DNA of 64,000 bases, taken from the NCBI RefSeq assembly GCF_004364245.1, contig NZ_SOAV01000017.1:86223-150222 (forward strand), in the 5' to 3' direction. The notes below the pieces were generated by a model that was not told the origin of the DNA, made no database searches, and saw nothing but the letters and a program-made list of their open reading frames with translations. This document shows, in pieces, positions 8,235 through 16,461 of this stretch; position 1 is the first letter of the stretch, and each line of letters starts with the position of its first letter. Origin of the DNA: Streptomyces sp. BK208 (GTDB lineage: Bacteria; Actinomycetota; Actinomycetes; Streptomycetales; Streptomycetaceae). A program made the position numbers and the translations under genes.

Positions 8235-9076
8235 GGGCTCACCGCCTTGCGGACGAGGGCGGCGGCGCCGTCGGCGTCGAGGCGGCCGTCGGCGACGACG
8301 GTGACGATCCGGCGGACCAGGGTGTCACCCGGGGCGAGGGCCACCCGGTCGTCGTGGGCCAGCGAGGACCCGACTCCCGGGTACTCCTCGGTGCGCACGA
8401 ACCACGGGTCGCGCCGGGTGCGTCCGGTGGCGCCGGCGAACACCAGTGACCAGGTCTCCCCGCTCAGCGCGAGCCAGTCGGCGCCGCGGCCGTGCACCTC
8501 CCGCTCGCCCTCCCGGTCGGCGGTGAAGACCCTGGGCGCCGTGCTCTCCTTGCGGGCCCGCCAGAAGAAGCCGCCGTAGGCGGCGCCGGGGCGCCCGTTG
8601 GTGGCGGGGCTGCCGAAGGTGAGCGGGTCCGGGGTGACGTTGGTCAGCGAGAAGGTGAAGTCCAGTGCCCAGGCGGTGGCGGTGAGTTCGGTGGCGGCGA
8701 CCGTGCGGCGCTCGCGGAGCAGTTCGGCGCCGCCGGCGACCCAGCGCAGCTCCTCGACGAAGCCGTCGGGGTCGCGGAGCTGGAAGGCGGTGTGCCGCTG
8801 GGTGCCGTGGTTGTCCAGCTCGGTCGGTCCCCGGCCGCGGACGTAGGTGCGCCCGCCCCAGAAGTTGTGCCCCTCGACGTCGGGAACGGCGACACCGACG
8901 CCGAGGTGATGGAGGTGGTCGGCGGGGCTGAACTCGGTCACGGCCGTGCCGGCCAGGGTGGTGACGGGGTGCAGGCAGGGGCGCGGCGAGAGCCGGTACG
9001 GCAGCTCGGGCCGGGTGACGTACCGGGCGACGGGGCGGCCCGCCACGCGCAGTACCGGGGAGTCGTTGCCGGTCAT
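8231..9076 (-). CDS. DUF6807 (PmoA-like) family protein
   Basis: A 281-residue protein resembling the DUF6807/PmoA family, often found beside sugar oxidoreductases and glycosidases. Recognisable features are PADHLHHLGVGVAV near residue 55 and GHNFWGGRTYV near 70, then a beta-rich remainder. The His cluster HLHHLG suggests a metal or active site, but no biochemical role is established to my knowledge. The start overlaps the oxidoreductase stop by four bases (ATGA) and its own stop overlaps the GH43 start, so all three are likely translated as a unit. A beta-sandwich carbohydrate-processing role, such as a lyase, epimerase or binding function, is inference. Confidence 0.75.
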   Translation of the reverse strand: MTGNDSPVLRVAGRPVARYVTRPELPYRLSPRPCLHPVTTLAGTAVTEFSPADHLHHLGVGVAVPDVEGHNFWGGRTYVRGRGPTELDNHGTQRHTAFQLRDPDGFVEELRWVAGGAELLRERRTVAATELTATAWALDFTFSLTNVTPDPLTFGSPATNGRPGAAYGGFFWRARKESTAPRVFTADREGEREVHGRGADWLALSGETWSLVFAGATGRTRRDPWFVRTEEYPGVGSSLAHDDRVALAPGDTLVRRIVTVVADGRLDADGAAALVRKAVSP

Positions 9077-10230
9077 CGGGTGCTCACCTCGTGACGCGGG
9101 TGCTCGGTGCGCGGTGCCCAGGGCGCGCCCAGCTCGGAGTAGAGGCAGAGGGTGTCGGCGGCGGCGGCCACGAGTGCGTCGACGCCGGGGACCACGCGCC
9201 GCGCCTCGTCCGGGAGGCGGCGCCAGGCGGCGGCGGGCAGCGGCTCCGGGTCGGGGGCCCGGCGGATCGCCTCGACGACCCGCATGAAGGCGCCCGTCTC
9301 GTCCGGCGGCACCAGCAACGGGGCGCCGGTGGCGAGGTGGTCGGCCAGGTTCTCCAGCAGGTCGGTGCGGCCGAGGTGGAACTCCTCGGGGCCGTGGCCG
9401 CCGCGCTGGAGCAGGACGCGGTCCTGCTTGTACCAGAAGGTGACGCGTCCGCTGGAGCCGTGCACCAGGACGTACGGCTCGTCGGCCCGCTCCGCGCACA
9501 GGGTCGCGGCGACGGTGACGCGGTGCCCGCGCGCGGTGCCGATCCGCACGCAGGAGGTGTCGTCGGCCTCGATGTCGTTGGCGTGGCTCAGCTCGGTCTC
9601 GATGCCGGTGACGTCCTCGGCGCGGGCGGTGCCGCCGAGCGCGAGGGCGGTGGCGACGGCGTGCGCCAGCGGGTTGGTGAGCGCGCCGTCGACGACGTCG
9701 GCGCCGTTCAGCCGCCGCCTGCCCGACCAGGGGGCGCGGCGGAAGTAGGCCTCGTCCCGTACCCAGGCACCGGCCCCGCCGACGCCCACGACCTCGCCGA
9801 TCGCACCCTGGGCGACCAGCTCCCGGATGGCGGGCACGGCGTGCGAGCCCAGCGACTGGAACCCGATCTGGCAGGCCACCCCGGCCTCGGCGACCCCGTC
9901 GGCCATCCGCCGGAACTCGGCGTACGACGGTGCGGGGGGCTTCTCCAGCAGCAGGTGCACGCCCCGCCGGGCGGCGGTCAGGGCGAGGTCGGTGTGGGTG
10001 GGGATCGGCGTGCAGATCACCGCGATCCGGGCGCCGGTGGAGTCGAGCAGGGCGCCGAAGTCGGCCGACTGCTCGGGGAGTTCTCCCCCGGCCTCCTCCT
10101 CGGTCAGCGGGGTCAGCTCGCAGATGCCGGCGAGCCGGACCGTTCCCGCCCGTTCCAGGCGGCGGATGTTGGCGACGTGCCAGCGGCCGTGGCCGCGGGC
10201 GCCGGCGAGGACGACGGGAACCGGGCTCAT
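9073..10230 (-). CDS. Gfo/Idh/MocA family sugar oxidoreductase
   Basis: A 385-residue NAD(P)-dependent dehydrogenase. The Rossmann start reads VVLAGARGHGRWHVANI, with a Gly-rich loop; CTPIPTHTDLA follows, then the EKPPA motif with the catalytic Lys near residue 95. The usual Asp-x3-His active-site motif appears as DGALTNPLAHAV, so the spacing departs from the textbook form. The gene overlaps the permease stop upstream and the DUF6807 start downstream by four bases each. Given its neighbours it probably oxidises or reduces a sugar released by GH43. The substrate could be a neutral sugar or a uronic acid. Confidence 0.85.
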   Translation of the reverse strand: MSPVPVVLAGARGHGRWHVANIRRLERAGTVRLAGICELTPLTEEEAGGELPEQSADFGALLDSTGARIAVICTPIPTHTDLALTAARRGVHLLLEKPPAPSYAEFRRMADGVAEAGVACQIGFQSLGSHAVPAIRELVAQGAIGEVVGVGGAGAWVRDEAYFRRAPWSGRRRLNGADVVDGALTNPLAHAVATALALGGTARAEDVTGIETELSHANDIEADDTSCVRIGTARGHRVTVAATLCAERADEPYVLVHGSSGRVTFWYKQDRVLLQRGGHGPEEFHLGRTDLLENLADHLATGAPLLVPPDETGAFMRVVEAIRRAPDPEPLPAAAWRRLPDEARRVVPGVDALVAAAADTLCLYSELGAPWAPRTEHPRHEVSTR

Positions 10231-11123
10231 CCCTTCACCGCCCCCGCGCTGAAGCCGGTGATCAGCCACTTCTGGATGAAGGCGAAGACGATCACGACGG
10301 GGACGGCGGCGACGATGCCGCCGGCGGCGAGCGCGCCGAGGTCGACGCTGTCCGCGCTCATCAGGGAGTTGAGACCGACCGGGATGGTCTGCTTGTGCTG
10401 GTTGTTGAGGAACATCAGGGCGAACAGGAAGTGGTTCCAGGAGTGCACGAAGGCGAAGGAGCCCACCGCGATCAGGCCCGGCCGCAGCAGCGGCAGAACG
10501 ACGATCCGGAAGGCCCGGAAGCGTCCGCAGCCGTCGACCCAGGCGGCCTCCTCCAGGGAGTACGGCACGTTCTTGATGAAGTTGCTGATCAGGATGATCG
10601 ACAGCGGCAGCTGGAAGACCGTCTCGGCGATGATGACGCTGCCCAGCGAGTTGATCATCTGGAGCCCGGCGAAGATCTCGAACAGCGGCACGAGCAGCAG
10701 CGCGCCGGGCACGAACTGGGAGCAGAGCAGGGCGAGCATGAAGCCGCGCTTGATCCTGAAGTCGAACCGGGCGAGGGCGTAGCCGCCGGCCAGGGCGACG
10801 AGCGTGGTCATCACCAGGGTCGCGAGGCCGACGTACACGCTGTTCTGGAAGTAGGTGCCGAAGCCGCGGTCGGTCCACACCTTCTCGAAGTGCTCGGTGG
10901 TCATCGGCCAGGGCAGGAGCGAGGTCGAGCCGGCCGGGCGCACCGCGAAGAGCACGATCCAGTAGAACGGGATCAGGGTGAAGATCAGGTAGATCCCGAG
11001 CGGCAGGTAGATCTGCCAGCGGGGCACCTCGTCCCAGGCCGGGCGCTTCCTGCGCGGCCGCGGCGGCGCGGGGGCGACCGGCGCGGGGGCGGGGGCGGCC
11101 GCCGTGGCCTCTTTGGTGATCAC
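10227..11123 (-). CDS. Sugar ABC transporter permease (MalG-like)
   Basis: A 298-residue inner-membrane permease. After a Pro/Ala-rich cytoplasmic head (residues 1-35) there are six predicted membrane spans. The EAA loop that contacts the ATPase is visible as EEAAWVDGCGRFRAF in the second half. It pairs with the MalF-like protein encoded just upstream, with a four-base ATGA overlap. The importer probably shares a genome-wide ATPase, since none is encoded here. Confidence 0.92.
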   Translation of the reverse strand: MITKEATAAAPAPAPVAPAPPRPRRKRPAWDEVPRWQIYLPLGIYLIFTLIPFYWIVLFAVRPAGSTSLLPWPMTTEHFEKVWTDRGFGTYFQNSVYVGLATLVMTTLVALAGGYALARFDFRIKRGFMLALLCSQFVPGALLLVPLFEIFAGLQMINSLGSVIIAETVFQLPLSIILISNFIKNVPYSLEEAAWVDGCGRFRAFRIVVLPLLRPGLIAVGSFAFVHSWNHFLFALMFLNNQHKQTIPVGLNSLMSADSVDLGALAAGGIVAAVPVVIVFAFIQKWLITGFSAGAVKG

Positions 11124-12055
11124 TTGTTCTCGCCTCCGAACTTGCTCAGCCGCAGGTAGACGATCGAGCAGAAGAGCAGGATCACGAACGCGACCGTGGT
11201 GAGGGCCGACGCGTAGCCGAAGTCATGGGCGTCGACGCTGGTGTTGGCGATGTACAGGGGCAACGTCGTGGTCTCGCCGGCGGGTCCGCCGCCGGTCAGG
11301 GTGTAGAGCAGGTCGACGTTGTTGAACTCCCACACCGCGCGCAGCAGCGTGGACAGGATGATGGCGTCCTTCAGGTGCGGCAGCGTGATGTGCCAGAACT
11401 GCTTGAGCCGGCTGGCACCGTCGACCTCGGCGGCCTCGTACAGGTCCTTCGAGACGGACTGGAGGTCGGCGAGGATGAGGATCGCGAAGAAGGGCACGCC
11501 GCGCCACAGGTCCGCGACCACCGCCGCGGAGAACACGGTCGAGGTGTCGGAGAGCCAACTGGTGCCGTACGAGCCGATGCCCATGTCGGCCAGGTAGCGC
11601 GTGACGCCGGTCTGGGAGTTGTAGAGCAGCACCCAGATCGCCGAGGTCAGCACGCCGGAGACGGCCCACGGGGAGAAGACCAGGGCCCGCCCGATGCCGC
11701 GCCCCACGAAGGTCTGGTTGACGATGAGCGCCAGCGCCAGACCGAAGAGGAGTTGCAGTCCGACCTCGACGAAGACCCACTTGGCACTGAAGACGAGGGT
11801 GTCCCAGAACACCGCGTCGTCGGTGAAGATCTTGACGAAGTTGTCGAAGCCCGCGAATCCGTTCCGCCACGGCTTGGTGGGGTTGTAGTGCTGCAGGCTG
11901 TAGTAGAAGACGCTGATGACCGGGTAGGCGATGAAGCCCAGCATCAGCAGGGCGGCCGGTCCGATCAGCAGGTACGGGAGCCTGCGCGGCGTGGCCGAGG
12001 CACGGCGCCGCCGGGGTGGCGCGGGCGGTTTCGCCACGGCTGCGGCTTGGGCCAT
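11120..12055 (-). CDS. Sugar ABC transporter permease (MalF-like)
   Basis: A 311-residue inner-membrane permease, first gene of the import segment. It starts at ATG 12055 with GGAG seven bases upstream. A Pro/Arg-rich N-terminal tail is followed by six membrane spans; the EAA loop is EAAEVDGASRLKQF. The upstream 113 bp gap, the only sizeable break in this operon apart from the one before the lipoprotein gene, carries a LacI-type palindrome, so transcription may restart here. Confidence 0.92.
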   Translation of the reverse strand: MAQAAAVAKPPAPPRRRRASATPRRLPYLLIGPAALLMLGFIAYPVISVFYYSLQHYNPTKPWRNGFAGFDNFVKIFTDDAVFWDTLVFSAKWVFVEVGLQLLFGLALALIVNQTFVGRGIGRALVFSPWAVSGVLTSAIWVLLYNSQTGVTRYLADMGIGSYGTSWLSDTSTVFSAAVVADLWRGVPFFAILILADLQSVSKDLYEAAEVDGASRLKQFWHITLPHLKDAIILSTLLRAVWEFNNVDLLYTLTGGGPAGETTTLPLYIANTSVDAHDFGYASALTTVAFVILLFCSIVYLRLSKFGGENK

Positions 12056-12118
12056 GACAGTTCTCCGTTTCTGGTACGTCGTGCGGGGGTCGGGCGTCGC
12101 GGCGGGCGGGCGCCGTAC

Positions 12119-12133
12119 GGGAAGCGCTTTCTC
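12119..12133 (-). promoter_or_regulatory. Putative LacI-family operator before the importer genes
   Basis: On the gene strand the sequence reads GAGAAAGCGCTTCCC, centred on the perfect 8 bp palindrome AAGCGCTT and very close to the LacI/CcpA-type consensus GGAAAGCGCTTTCC. It lies in the gap between the dehydratase stop and the permease start, which is where an internal promoter would be. No LacI gene is present in the window, so the regulator would act in trans. Confidence 0.55.
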
Positions 12134-12168
12134 AACCGGCAGGGGTGTGCGCGGATCCGCCCGGCGGT

Positions 12169-13917
12169 TCAGCCCGCGTAGGGGTCCTGCACCGTGCCGG
12201 GGCGGGCCAGGAACTCGAAGTCGCAGCCGGTGTCGGCCTGGGTGATCTGTTCGTTGTAGAGCGCGCCGTAGCCCCGTTCGTAGCGGGCGGGCGGCGGGGT
12301 CCAGGCGGCCCTGCGGCGTTCCAGTTCCGCGTCGTCGACGTTGAGCTGGAGGGAGCGCGCCTCGACGTCGAGGGTGATGGAGTCGCCGGTGCGCACCAGG
12401 GCGAGCGGTCCGCCGACGTACGACTCGGGGGCCACGTGCAGTACGCAGGCGCCGTAACTGGTGCCGCTCATCCGGGCGTCGGAGATCCGGACCATGTCCC
12501 GCACGCCCTGCTTGAGCAGGTGGTCGGGGATGGGCAGCATGCCGTACTCGGGCATGCCGGGACCGCCCTTGGGGCCGGAGTTGCGCAGCACCAGCACGCT
12601 GTCGGCGGTGATGTCCAGCGACGGGTCGTTGATGGTGCGCTGCATGGTCCGGTAGTCGTCGAAGACGACGGCGGGACCGGTGTGCTTGAGCAGGTGCGGC
12701 TCGGCGGCGATGTGCTTGATGACGGCACCGTCCGGGCAGAGGTTGCCCCGCAGGACGGCGACCCCGCCCTCGTCCGCGACCGGGTTGTCGCGGGTCCTGA
12801 TGACGTCGTCGTGGTGGACGAGGGCACCGTCCAGCTGCTCCCGCAGGGTGTCGTGGGAGACGGTGGGCCGGTCCAGGTGGAGCAGGTCGGTGATGCGGGA
12901 GAGGAAGCCGGGCAGGCCGCCGGCGAAGTGGAAGTCCTCCATCAGGTAGGTCTGTCCGCCGGGGCGGACGTTGGCCAGCACCGGGACGGTGCGGGCGATG
13001 CGGTCGAAGTCGTCGAGCGTGAGGGTGACGCCCGCGCGGCCCGCCATGGCGATCAGGTGGATCACGGCGTTGGTGGAGCCGCCGAGGCCGAGCACGGTGA
13101 TGACCGCGTCCTCGAAGGCGTCGGCGGTGAGGATGTCGCTCAGTCTCCGGTCGCGGTGGACCAGTTCGACGACGCGCAGTCCGGCGGCGGCGGCCATCCG
13201 GTCGTGCCCGGAGTCGACGGCGGGGATGCTGGAGGCGCCGGGAACGGTGACACCGAGGGCCTCGGCGGCGGCGGTCAGCGTGGAGGCGGTGCCCATCGTC
13301 ATGCAGTGGCCGGGCGAGCGGGCCAGGCCGCTCTCCAGTTCCTGCATCTCGCAGTCGCCGATGAGGCCGGCCCGTTTGTCGTCCCAGTACTTCCACATGT
13401 CGGTGCCGGAACCGAGGGTCTCGCCGCGCCAGTGCCCGGGGAGCATGGGCCCCGCGGGCACGAAGACGGCGGGCAGGTCGACGCTGGCTGCGCCCATGAG
13501 CAGGGCGGGCGTGGACTTGTCGCAGCCGCCCATCAGCACGGCGCCGTCGACCGGGTAGGAGCGCAGCAGTTCCTCGGTCTCCATGGCGAGGAGGTTGCGG
13601 TAGAGCATCGGGGTCGGCTTCTGGAAGGTCTCGCTGAGCGTGGAGACCGGGAACTCCAGCGGGAAGCCGCCCGCCTGCCACACGCCCCGCTTCACGGCCT
13701 GGGCGCGGTCGCGCAGGTGCACGTGGCAGGGGTTGATGTCGGACCAGGTGTTGAGGATGGCGATGACGGGCTTGCCGAGGTGCTCCTCGGGCAGGTAGCC
13801 GAGCTGGCGGGTGCGGGCGCGGTGGCTGAAGGAGCGCAGTCCGTCCGTGCCGTACCACTGGTGGCTGCGCAGCTCCTCGGGGCGCTTGCGGCCGGGCGCG
13901 CCGACGGGGCCGGTCAT
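12169..13917 (-). CDS. IlvD/Edd-family sugar-acid dehydratase
   Basis: A 582-residue iron-sulfur dehydratase. Cluster-ligand regions are NPCHVHL, GGCDKSTPA and SPGHCMTMGTAST, as in IlvD/Edd enzymes. At 582 residues, with GDCEMQELESG and a C-terminal YERGYGALYNEQ, it looks more like the L-arabinonate/D-xylonate dehydratase branch than like true dihydroxy-acid dehydratase. It should convert a sugar acid to a 2-keto-3-deoxy acid, which the DapA-fold enzyme encoded just upstream would process. The ATG overlaps that gene's stop by four bases. Galactonate or gluconate specificity cannot be excluded. Confidence 0.88.
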   Translation of the reverse strand: MTGPVGAPGRKRPEELRSHQWYGTDGLRSFSHRARTRQLGYLPEEHLGKPVIAILNTWSDINPCHVHLRDRAQAVKRGVWQAGGFPLEFPVSTLSETFQKPTPMLYRNLLAMETEELLRSYPVDGAVLMGGCDKSTPALLMGAASVDLPAVFVPAGPMLPGHWRGETLGSGTDMWKYWDDKRAGLIGDCEMQELESGLARSPGHCMTMGTASTLTAAAEALGVTVPGASSIPAVDSGHDRMAAAAGLRVVELVHRDRRLSDILTADAFEDAVITVLGLGGSTNAVIHLIAMAGRAGVTLTLDDFDRIARTVPVLANVRPGGQTYLMEDFHFAGGLPGFLSRITDLLHLDRPTVSHDTLREQLDGALVHHDDVIRTRDNPVADEGGVAVLRGNLCPDGAVIKHIAAEPHLLKHTGPAVVFDDYRTMQRTINDPSLDITADSVLVLRNSGPKGGPGMPEYGMLPIPDHLLKQGVRDMVRISDARMSGTSYGACVLHVAPESYVGGPLALVRTGDSITLDVEARSLQLNVDDAELERRRAAWTPPPARYERGYGALYNEQITQADTGCDFEFLARPGTVQDPYAG

Positions 13918-14822
13918 ATCGACCATCCCGCGGCGATGGCGGCGACCTCGGCACGCTCGCTCTCGGGCAGCGGCTTGCTCGGCGGGCGGACCTCCCGGCG
14001 GCACAGGCCGAGCGAGGCGAGGGCCTCCTTGACCACGGTGACGTTGTTGGCGGAGCCGTTGGCGGCGCGCAGTTCCTCGAAGCGGCGGATCTGCTCCCAG
14101 ACCTTCATGGCGGCCGGGTAGTCGCCCGCCCGCAGCGCTTCGATCATGTTCAGCGAGACGGCGGGGGCGACGTTGACCAGTCCCGAGGTGAAGCCGGTGG
14201 CTCCGGCGGAGAAGTACGAGGGCGCGTACGGCTCGGCGAGCCCGGCGACCCAGACGAAGCGGTCGAGGCCGGCGTCGCGGGCGAACGCGGCGAACCTGGC
14301 GGCGTCCGGTACGGCGTACTTCACTCCGATGACGTTGGGGCAGGTGTCGGCGAGGTCGGCGAGGCGGGTGCCGAGGAGCTGGGCGTTGCGGATGTAGGGC
14401 ACGACGCCCAGCTCCGGCACGGCCTCGGCGATGGCGCGGTGGTAGTCGACCCAGCCGCTCTGGGAGACGTAGGGGTGGACGGGCTGGTGCACCATCACCA
14501 TGGAGGCGCCCAGGTCGCGGGCGTGCCGGGCGGAGGCGACCGCCGTCGGCACGTCGTGGCCGACGCCGACCAGGATCTCCGCGCGCTCGCCGGCCTCCTC
14601 GATCGTCAGCTCGGTGACCAGGCGCCGCTCGGCCGGGTCGAGGGCGTAGAACTCGCCGGTGTTGCCGCCGGGTGTGAGGGTCGTGATGCCACCGTCGAGG
14701 AGACGACGCAGCAGGGCCCGGTAGGTGGCGGGGTCGACGGAGCCGTCCTCGGCGAACGGGGTCACCGGGATCGCCACCACGTCGGCCAGGGCCGCCCGCT
14801 GGGTCTCGAACGTCGCTGTCAT
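13914..14822 (-). CDS. DapA-superfamily lyase/dehydratase for keto-deoxy sugar acids
   Basis: A 302-residue TIM-barrel enzyme of the class I aldolase type. The substrate carboxylate motif is GGNTGEF near residue 53; the Schiff-base Lys lies in VIGVKYAV near residue 165. The sequence differs from biosynthetic DapA, which has TTGES, and fits enzymes acting on 2-keto-3-deoxy sugar acids. It is encoded between the GntR regulator and the IlvD-type dehydratase with four-base overlaps at both ends, giving a regulator-lyase-dehydratase module. Whether it splits (aldolase) or dehydrates its substrate is not clear. Confidence 0.85.
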   Translation of the reverse strand: MTATFETQRAALADVVAIPVTPFAEDGSVDPATYRALLRRLLDGGITTLTPGGNTGEFYALDPAERRLVTELTIEEAGERAEILVGVGHDVPTAVASARHARDLGASMVMVHQPVHPYVSQSGWVDYHRAIAEAVPELGVVPYIRNAQLLGTRLADLADTCPNVIGVKYAVPDAARFAAFARDAGLDRFVWVAGLAEPYAPSYFSAGATGFTSGLVNVAPAVSLNMIEALRAGDYPAAMKVWEQIRRFEELRAANGSANNVTVVKEALASLGLCRREVRPPSKPLPESERAEVAAIAAGWSI

Positions 14823-15487
14823 GCCTGACCGTCCTCTTCCTGGGCCGCGGTCCCCGCTTCGGGGAAGGCCCGCTCGACGAACGACGCGATGTGCGCGTGG
14901 AGGGCGCGGGCCGCGCCGTCCGCGTCACCGGCGAGGGCGAGGCGCAGGATCTCCTGGTGCTCGCCCGCCTCCCGCTCCCAGGAGGGGTCGGCGGCCCAGG
15001 CGACCGCGGAGACGAGGGCCGCCTGGTCGCGGACCTCGTCGAGCATCCGGCCGAGCAGCGGGTTGCCGCAGGGCACGTACAGGGCGCGGTGGAACTCCCG
15101 GTTGGCCAGCGACCGTTCGGCCGTGTCCGTGGCGCGGTCGGCCTGGGTGAGCGCGTCGCGTGCGGCGTCCAGGGAGGCTCCGCGGCGCACGGCGCGCCGG
15201 AGCGCCTCGGGCTCCAGGAGGAGCCGGACGTCGTAGACCTCGCGCGCCATGTCCGCGTCCACCATGCGCACGGTGACGCCCTTGTACTGGCTCATCACGA
15301 CCAGTCCGGTACCGGCCAGCGTCTTGAGCGCCTCGCGCACCGGCGTCTTGGACACCCCGAACTGTGCGGCGAGGTCGGTCTCGACCAGGGCCTGGCCGGG
15401 CGTCAGCCGGCCGGTGAGGATGCGGCGTTTGATCTCCTCCAGCACGTACTGCGTGCGGGAGGGGATCGGCGTGGGCACAGAGGTCAT
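14819..15487 (-). CDS. GntR/FadR-family (FCD) transcriptional regulator
   Basis: A 222-residue repressor that probably senses a sugar acid. The N-terminal winged helix runs from about residue 12 to 75 and includes DLAAQFGVSKTPVREALKTL as the recognition region. The C-terminal FCD domain contains the metal-ligand pattern, with REFHRALY and EHQEIL. ATG 15487 is chosen because it places the helix-turn-helix at the normal distance; upstream in-frame DNA is the promoter region. It heads the operon with the lyase and dehydratase and most likely represses its own promoter, where palindromes lie just after the predicted transcription start. Confidence 0.9.
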   Translation of the reverse strand: MTSVPTPIPSRTQYVLEEIKRRILTGRLTPGQALVETDLAAQFGVSKTPVREALKTLAGTGLVVMSQYKGVTVRMVDADMAREVYDVRLLLEPEALRRAVRRGASLDAARDALTQADRATDTAERSLANREFHRALYVPCGNPLLGRMLDEVRDQAALVSAVAWAADPSWEREAGEHQEILRLALAGDADGAARALHAHIASFVERAFPEAGTAAQEEDGQA

Positions 15488-15554
15488 GCGCGCCTCTCGG
15501 AATCTCGCGTCGGATGCGCGGACCGATCTCTGATGTCTGAGATCTCGCGTATCG

Positions 15555-15583
15555 CGTCTCATATATGACGTACGAAGTACGAC
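15555..15583 (-). promoter_or_regulatory. Operator-like palindromes downstream of the GntR promoter
   Basis: Two palindromes are adjacent: TCATATATGA (15559-15568, perfect) and GTAC-TTC-GTAC on the gene strand (15570-15580). A further perfect GAGATCTC lies at 15539-15546. The AT-rich block stands out from its surroundings and begins within a few bases of the predicted transcription start, a standard place for repression. The likely ligand protein is the adjacent FCD regulator. Confidence 0.6.
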
Positions 15584-15589
15584 GCGTTG

Positions 15590-15618
15590 AAGGTAAGAGG
15601 GGCGCGCGGCCGCGTCAA
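15590..15618 (-). promoter_or_regulatory. HrdB-type promoter of the GntR-led operon
   Basis: On the gene strand a TTGACG -35 box (plus-strand 15613-15618) is followed after 17 bases by TACCTT (15590-15595), a good match to the principal sigma-factor consensus. The expected start point is near 15583, leaving a leader of about 95 bases. Confidence 0.65.
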
Positions 15619-15712
15619 TGGTTCTGACAAAGGAAAGTCGAAGCCGGGTACCTCACTCGCCGGGCGGGGCGGTACCGCGGCGGCGGCCGGGACCGGCCCG
15701 GCCGGCCGGTCG

Positions 15713-16324
15713 TCAGGCGGTGCGGGACCAGCCCGGATCGCGTCCGCTCAGTCCCACCGCCCGCTCCAGCAGCGGCGCGTCGGCGGGCACGGCGACGACG
15801 GGGCCGAACATGCCCTCGTCCCGCTCGGACTCCTCGGCGGCGCCCGCCAGGAGTCCGTACGCCGCCTGGAGCGCGGCCTCGTCGGGGGCGTACTCCTGGC
15901 CGGTCGCGCGGGCCAGGTCCCAGCCGTGGATCACCAGTTCGTCGGCGACGACGGCTCCGGCGACGGCGCCGGGCAGGTCGATGCCGCCGGCCCGGGTCAT
16001 GCCGGTCCACGCGTCCGGCTCGCGCCAGGCGTCGGCGACTTCACCCAGGGCCTTCGCGAGGTCCGCGCGCCAGCCGGGCCCGATGTCCGGGACGGACGCC
16101 CCGGGGCTGGTGTCGGTCGTGGCGCTGAGGTCCTTGCGCGCGGCGTCGCGGAAGGCGACGGCGAGGTAGGTGAGGTGGCCGAGCAGGTTCCGCACCGCCA
16201 GGTCGGGGCAGGGCGTCGGGTCCCCCAGCCGGTCGTCACGCACGCCGTCGGCGAGGCGGGCGAGGATCCGGGCCTGCGGTCCCAGGTCGAGGGTGGCGGG
16301 GTCGGTGGCGGGGTCGGTACTCAT
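15713..16324 (-). CDS. TIGR03086/mycothiol-dependent isomerase-like metal-binding protein
   Basis: A 203-residue cytoplasmic protein of the DinB-like four-helix fold. A His in LLGHLTYLAV and the C-terminal DELVIHGWDLARATGQ match the metal-binding pattern of the actinobacterial maleylpyruvate-isomerase N-terminal family. Starts at ATG 16324. Members use or bind mycothiol, but most, like this one, have no known substrate. It is divergent from the MFS transporter across a 137 bp gap. Confidence 0.82.
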   Translation of the reverse strand: MSTDPATDPATLDLGPQARILARLADGVRDDRLGDPTPCPDLAVRNLLGHLTYLAVAFRDAARKDLSATTDTSPGASVPDIGPGWRADLAKALGEVADAWREPDAWTGMTRAGGIDLPGAVAGAVVADELVIHGWDLARATGQEYAPDEAALQAAYGLLAGAAEESERDEGMFGPVVAVPADAPLLERAVGLSGRDPGWSRTA

Positions 16325-16461
16325 CGGCTGCTCCTCGGGCTGTGCGGGGCCTGCTCCGTCGGACGGTGGACCCGCCGCACCCGCGAAACTCATCGGTCCG
16401 GCCGCGACTAGGACACCTGCCCGATGCGCGCGTCCGGGCCTTAGGCCCACGCTGACCAGGT

